Source: Primula veris (Eukaryota > Streptophyta > Magnoliopsida > Ericales > Primulaceae). Taken from it: a stretch of 64,000 nt of DNA. The notes beneath the pieces are model-generated. The model searched no databases. It had not been told where the DNA came from and worked only from the letters and a program-made list of their open reading frames with translations. Below are positions 59,701 through 64,000 of this stretch, in pieces (position 1 is the stretch's first letter; every line of letters starts with the position of its first letter). The DNA lies in contig OY821745.1 in assembly GCA_963682055.1 (NCBI GenBank), forward strand, positions 23,805,342 to 23,869,341, read 5' to 3'. The position numbers were made by a program, and so were the translations under genes.

Positions 59701-61404
59701 GGCCTTGAGCGCTCCTTAATTTGTTAGGTTTTTAGATAAAATACATTTTTATATCTCCAAATCTTGATGTTTCTAAATGTGGATGATAGTTGCAAGTAAG
59801 GAGTTAACCCTTTATATTATACGGTTATGCTCCACATTGCAACTGGTTGTTTTTTTTCAGCGACTTTTTGGTACTCATGAGAGCTGAACTAGTCTTATTA
59901 GGAACGCCAAATATTTTTTAAAGAAGCAGAATCTTTAGTCTATTTGTCAATGCTGAACATACATTGTACAAAATGTAGTGTAAGTTATGTCACTTGGCTA
60001 ACAAAATGTTGTCTGTTTATCAACGCTGAACATACCAGTACTGATTGTCACTTGTCTAACAAAACAAGCAACGTGTAGTTGCTTTTATTTGTTGCAAGTG
60101 TCCGGAGTACAATATACATATACCAATAACAATAATATCGTTGGTAGTTTCTATTAATCTAGAAGGGTTTTAACTTTTTAAGAAAACAACTTTCATTTTC
60201 TAATTATTATTTATGCTTCCGGTATCAGATTCAAATGGTTTTTTGCTCTATGTGAGACTTTATATTCGCCACTCCTTTCATCTTTCAGTTTTTTTTTCTG
60301 CTTTTGTTTCCATTTGTTAGCGTTTTTAATATTATTCGCTTATTTTTCTATTTTACATCCTCCCCTTCCCTCTAGTACCTAACCAAAGTTCCAAACAAAC
60401 TGCTTACACCTTGCGTTTGTTTTTCTTCTAGTGCCCAATCTATTATTTGAAATCTCTAACTCACACTGCCAAAAACTTATTTGTGTCAGATTGGGACAGG
60501 TTTTAGTGTTTGTAAGCCTAAACTTACACCACCCTGTTATTGTTAGGATTATCTGTTTTTGTTTCTCTTTGTCTGTCTCAATTTCACATTGTACGTTTTA
60601 TTGGATGTAAGAACCTCGTAACGAGAAATATCTAACAGAGGCGTGTTTCGTCAGGCATTAGAGCACCCACATTTATTGAGTTTATACTTCATATTTAAAA
60701 AGTATCCCCATCAGCCTCTCCATCATCTTTGCTAAATTTCAAAAGAGCACTCCAATCCCCCGCCCTCCCTCTTTCAATCCGAGGAGCCAATATTTAATCT
60801 TTAATAAGAGGATATCACAATTTACTCCTAAGCCAGAAAGAATTACATCCACAACCTCCTAGCTGACCCTGTTTTACTAACAAACTTTTGTTTCGTATCC
60901 CTTATTTTGAAATGTTACAACTTACTAGTGATATTAGAAACTATAGCAGATAATAGTAAATAGTAGTATCATACATAGGGAGCTTGAATATTGTGAACTA
61001 TAAAGCGAACAGCTAAAGCTGATAAAGTGTCATTTTTATGTTAAATATATAGAGGGGGATATAGAAGCTGCTTATGTGGATGTTTGGTACTCGCTTAGAT
61101 TCTGCACTTGCCTTTTCTTATGGCATATCTTACTTAACCATTTGTGCTTATATATATAGGACATGGACCTGGTATGGGTGGCATGGGCGGACTACTAGCA
61201 GGGGGTGCTGCCGCTGCTGCAGCTGCTTATGGGGCCCACCACATGACTCATGGACACTATGGACACTATGGACATGGGGGGATGTATGGTGGTCACCATG
61301 GTAGGTTCAAGCATGGTAAATTCAAGCACGGGAAGTTTGGGAAACGCTGGAAGAGAGGCAAGCACGGAATGTTCGGAAAGCACAAGTTTAAGAAGTGGAA
61401 GTGA
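56768..61404 (+). CDS. Glycine/proline-rich protein A3-like
   Basis: Coding exons 59153-59459 and 61160-61404 join to 552 nt (183 residues and TGA). An upstream non-coding exon starts near 56768 with a CT microsatellite (about 56871-56890). The donor lies near 56863 or 56929, and the acceptor CAG is at 59139-59141, giving a 5'UTR intron of about 2.2 kb. The protein starts MGGGDPNNNNGESSDKGIFS, then about ten YPP repeats (GYPPQAYPP, GYPPHGGYPPAGYPP), then GHGPGMGGMGGLLAGG and an Ala run (one hydrophobic stretch). It ends in a Gly/His part (HYGHYGHGGMYGGHHG) and a Lys-rich tail (FKHGKFKHGKF to KFKKWK). This order is that of the carrot GRP A3-like family. The exact function is unknown; YPP repeats and a single hydrophobic segment suggest membrane-associated assembly. 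Confidence 0.85.
57880..59152 (+). repeat. Tandem copies of the GRP exon border inside the 5'UTR intron
   Basis: The real acceptor and start, AGATTAAAGAAACATGGGTG then GTGATC, is preceded by two decayed versions at about 58434-58475 (AATTAAAGAAATGTGGCGAG) and 58940-58980 (AGATTGAAGAAATTTGGGTA). Each unit, about 500 bp, also has CTATTTATCTACTTGTTC and AAAGTGCTGTTAA blocks. The older units have lost the ATG or its frame. Confidence 0.75.
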
Positions 61405-63060
61405 TAACTTTTTCTTTACAAACGGTTCTATTGTGTGCTACTAATATGTTTGTCCCTTTAGTATAACACCTTACTAGTACTATGCGTGCCCGGTACTTTT
61501 CGGATTTTTTAAGGCTTGGAATGATCATAATATTCTTCTTATGACCGATTATGTACGTCGATGCTGATGTATATGTAAATACAATGTCGTTTGCCTTTTC
61601 ATATTGTGTGCTATATCAGGCCTTATTTGGTTCCAGCTTTAAAACTCTATTTTTTTTCTCTTATGAGGAGACTGCATTGGCTTGACCAGCTTAACTTGAG
61701 CTTTACTTGTTTCTTTAGTCTGGAAAAACTTGGAGCAAAAAAAAGCATGGATGAAACTAGCTTCTTACTTAGCCTAACAAAATCATAATTTGCTTGCTTA
61801 AGAGTTGCAAACTTTCAACCAAACATGTCCAGGTTCTTATGGGAAAGAATTTGTGAACTTATTGCAACCGTACTGCTTTGGGTATGAACTTGGCATGTCT
61901 TATTGAATGATAATGGATTTGGTCTTATTTCTAGAACAACAGCTTTTGTACCTTTTCATAAATGGTGAAAGCTGAAATGATAGTTAGAAAGTACCTTGAA
62001 ATTTATTAGACCAAGTTTAGCTATTGATATTGAAAATTTGGAGTATAGTTGAATATACTCGCTATTGAGATTGGTTTTACTTTTACCTTTCTACGTGTTT
62101 TCTGTATGGTTGGTGCAATATTTATCAGCAATTAGTCTAAATTATTTTAATTTGATCATAAGAGGATCATTTACGAAAATGAAGTGCCAAGATCTAATTA
62201 TAGGATATCAGAAGATTTGACCTTAAATAAACCCTAAGGAGTTCTGATTCAGTCTACTCTTCATCCGGGATCTCACTCTTTTCATATCCCGTATATTGTC
62301 TTCGTTGTATAAAGTTAAACAAACACCTGCTTTAATTTTGTTCTCCATTTCAAACCTTATAGATACTTACATTTTTTTTATATAAATTGGTGGGGTAACC
62401 GACTATTTCATTAAACAAAAATGATCTTAACGACATTATAGATACATTTTGGTAGCAATATCAACAAGCTCATTAATGGTATGTTGAAATAATCTGAAAT
62501 AATTCCTGAATGGATATTGTATTTGTATTTTCTTTAATGAGAATTATGTGGAAAATAATGTTTGATTGATAGATATATATTTTTTGAAGTCTATGACAAT
62601 ATATGACCATAACAAAAAGCATCTTTCTTGAATGTCTCTAGACTTGGGAAGTTGAGAGTGAGACTATTGTTGGATAAACTTATGTGTCTATATCGAAGAT
62701 AGCCTGTAAATGATTATGACTACTGCGGCAAGTTGGCACTAGTTGATTCAAATGAGAACATGGGAAAGAATAGAGAAGTAACACCCACCTTGAAATTTCA
62801 AATTGACTAACTTATCTATCAAAACTATATGATGTTTATTTAAACTTCCATCTAAGCCGACCAATGAACATACTCTTTTTGTTGAGGGGAAATGAGAACA
62901 TGGCACTTCAAATGAATTTACTTGTAGATCATGGCATGTGATCCTTTATATGATATAAAACTTTCGTTATAACCGATAAAAAGCAATATTACAGCAACAA
63001 AATAAACGTTAAAACCAGTTACACATTTATAAATTTATATAATTTCTAAATCATCCGTTA
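61405..63060. other. GRP 3' region and intergenic
   Basis: No gene. 61617-61833 looks like a hAT-type MITE (inverted ends near CAGGCCTTATTTGGTTCCAG and CAACCAAACATGTCCAGG). The rest shows nothing. Confidence 0.45.
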
Positions 63061-63110
63061 GAGCGCATTAAAAAACCGTTAGTCATAGCTTTTTGGGTAG
63101 TGAAAGAGGG

Positions 63111-64000
63111 TTACTGTCTAATATAGGCTAGAGCCTTAACTGGTGACAGTCCCCTAACCGACGCCAACTCGACTGACAGTCTGTCTAAAATCTCTGTAGT
63201 GCGCGAAACAAAACTCTCATCGACTCCAAGATAAAAGGGCAAAAAAGAGGCCGTTTGATACGCAATACCTTTCGTATTTAGCCACCTTCCGATCCTTGTT
63301 TTTATGCGCTGCCTCGCCAATTTCGGATACAGAAGGCAAGAACGAAAAGGGAGAGAGAATAGATACGTCTAAGCGTAGATCACGGCTTCGATCTCATGAT
63401 GGTAAAAGAATATCAGCTGGTTTCAAAGCACCATCGCCTAAAAAATAACCCTCCTCCAAACGAGGGGTCAATCATGCCTATCGAGTCAATGCGAAAACTT
63501 TGTCCCGGACAAAGTTATCCCTTCGAATAAGGCGTCCTCCTCCTTGGCAGAAGGAGTCATGATCACCAGCAGCATCTGAAACACGCTGCTTATAAAAAAA
63601 GCAAATAGTGGAGCTCGAGAAAACGGGGTGTACAATGCGATATTTGAGCGCACACCTATAAGCCGTCAGAGACATGAAAGTCACATAAAAAGGCGACGGT
63701 AAAGCAGACATCCAGCTACCACTAATAGGAGCAGAGCAGGCATTAACGAGAGTTTTAAAACGAGCATCCCCTTGGGCCACAAGCAACTCACGCTGTATCA
63801 AACAACCCTTCTCAGTGAGCCATTGTTGCGGTTTAGCTATTTTTCGTAGTTTATCAGTGGTCACTTTCTCAGACTCTCCTGATGCGAAATTTCACTCGGA
63901 AAGTAACCCAATTGCCTTCCTTAACAGATCAACATCAGCCATAACCAGTTTTCTTTGCAGTTCTTTAGACCGAACCATTGAAGCAATAACAGCTGGATAA
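63111..64000 (-). pseudogene. C-terminal remnant of a reverse-transcriptase-type element
   Basis: The minus-strand frame enters from the window edge. It has TGA within the first 40 codons, then about 128 open codons (63864-63478) and, after several stops, another 69 codons (63320-63111). The first open part has SGSWMSALPSPFYVTFM, ALKYRI, then CFFYKQRVSDAAGDHDSFCQ and GGGRLIRRDNFVRD. This follows the pattern W-x-A-P, A-L-x-R, C-x-x-C, D-x-x-G-D-H, C, R-H-N-x-x-R-D seen after the RT domain in several non-LTR retroelements. Here the second Cys is Tyr (TAT) and RHN is RDN, so it is decayed. Base composition is nearer 46% G+C, above the rest of the window. Origin uncertain. Confidence 0.45.

Noticed and set aside
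63478..64000. Bacterial contamination at the window end
   Set aside because: The composition differs, but the ORFs are broken by stops and carry an RT-associated motif. Flanking plant DNA runs into it without a vector-like or abrupt assembly junction that I can see.

Overview
This is a nuclear genome fragment of a flowering plant, almost certainly a eudicot. It is AT-rich and intron-rich, with plant-type retrotransposons and Mutator, hAT, CACTA, Stowaway and TRIM elements. Three host loci can be read: a transmembrane-9 (nonaspanin) family gene, a tRNA (guanine-N7) methyltransferase gene of the plastid-type TrmB branch, and a glycine/proline-rich protein A3-like gene. The family or species cannot be fixed from the sequence alone.

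Layout. 0-3.4 kb: a miniature LTR element (TRIM) with a 5-bp target duplication, and a decayed tRNA-Gln(UUG). 3.37-9.78 kb: a complete Mutator-like element (MULE, 6.4 kb, about 250-bp terminal inverted repeats, perfect 9-bp target duplication). It carries a broken transposase gene, a second intact ORF of unknown role, and three arrays of a CpG-rich 14-bp palindrome-like motif. 9.8-19.3 kb: gene-free, with MITEs (two Mutator-type, one Stowaway with a nested hAT MITE, hairpin elements). 19.35-40.2 kb: one copy of a segmental duplication, swollen by a CACTA-like fragment, a full 3.2-kb hAT element (perfect 8-bp target duplication) and a nest of two Ty1/copia retrotransposons (outer 26809-39565, inner 26893-34780). 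39.87-43.2 kb: the TM9SF gene, which lacks its central exons and is probably a pseudogene. 45.77-49.2 kb: the tRNA methyltransferase in eight exons, apparently intact. 49.95-52.4 kb: the second, compact copy of the duplicated segment, ending in a dead copy of TM9SF exon 1. 52.4-56.7 kb: tandemly duplicated intergenic DNA and G-box-containing promoter repeats. 56.8-61.4 kb: the glycine-rich protein gene with a long 5'UTR intron. 63.1-64.0 kb: a more GC-rich remnant of a reverse-transcriptase-type ORF running out of the window.

The host genes do not form a pathway. The main interest is in the mobile DNA. The MULE pairs a second protein gene with motif arrays in both ends and upstream of that gene, a layout that recalls the VANDAL/VANC anti-silencing elements of Arabidopsis, with a different motif and an apparently different protein. 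The two copies of the duplicated segment also let the insertion order of five transposons be read directly. Coordinates of spliced exons were derived by eye from GT/AG borders and reading frame. No searches were run, so family names rest on motif recognition.
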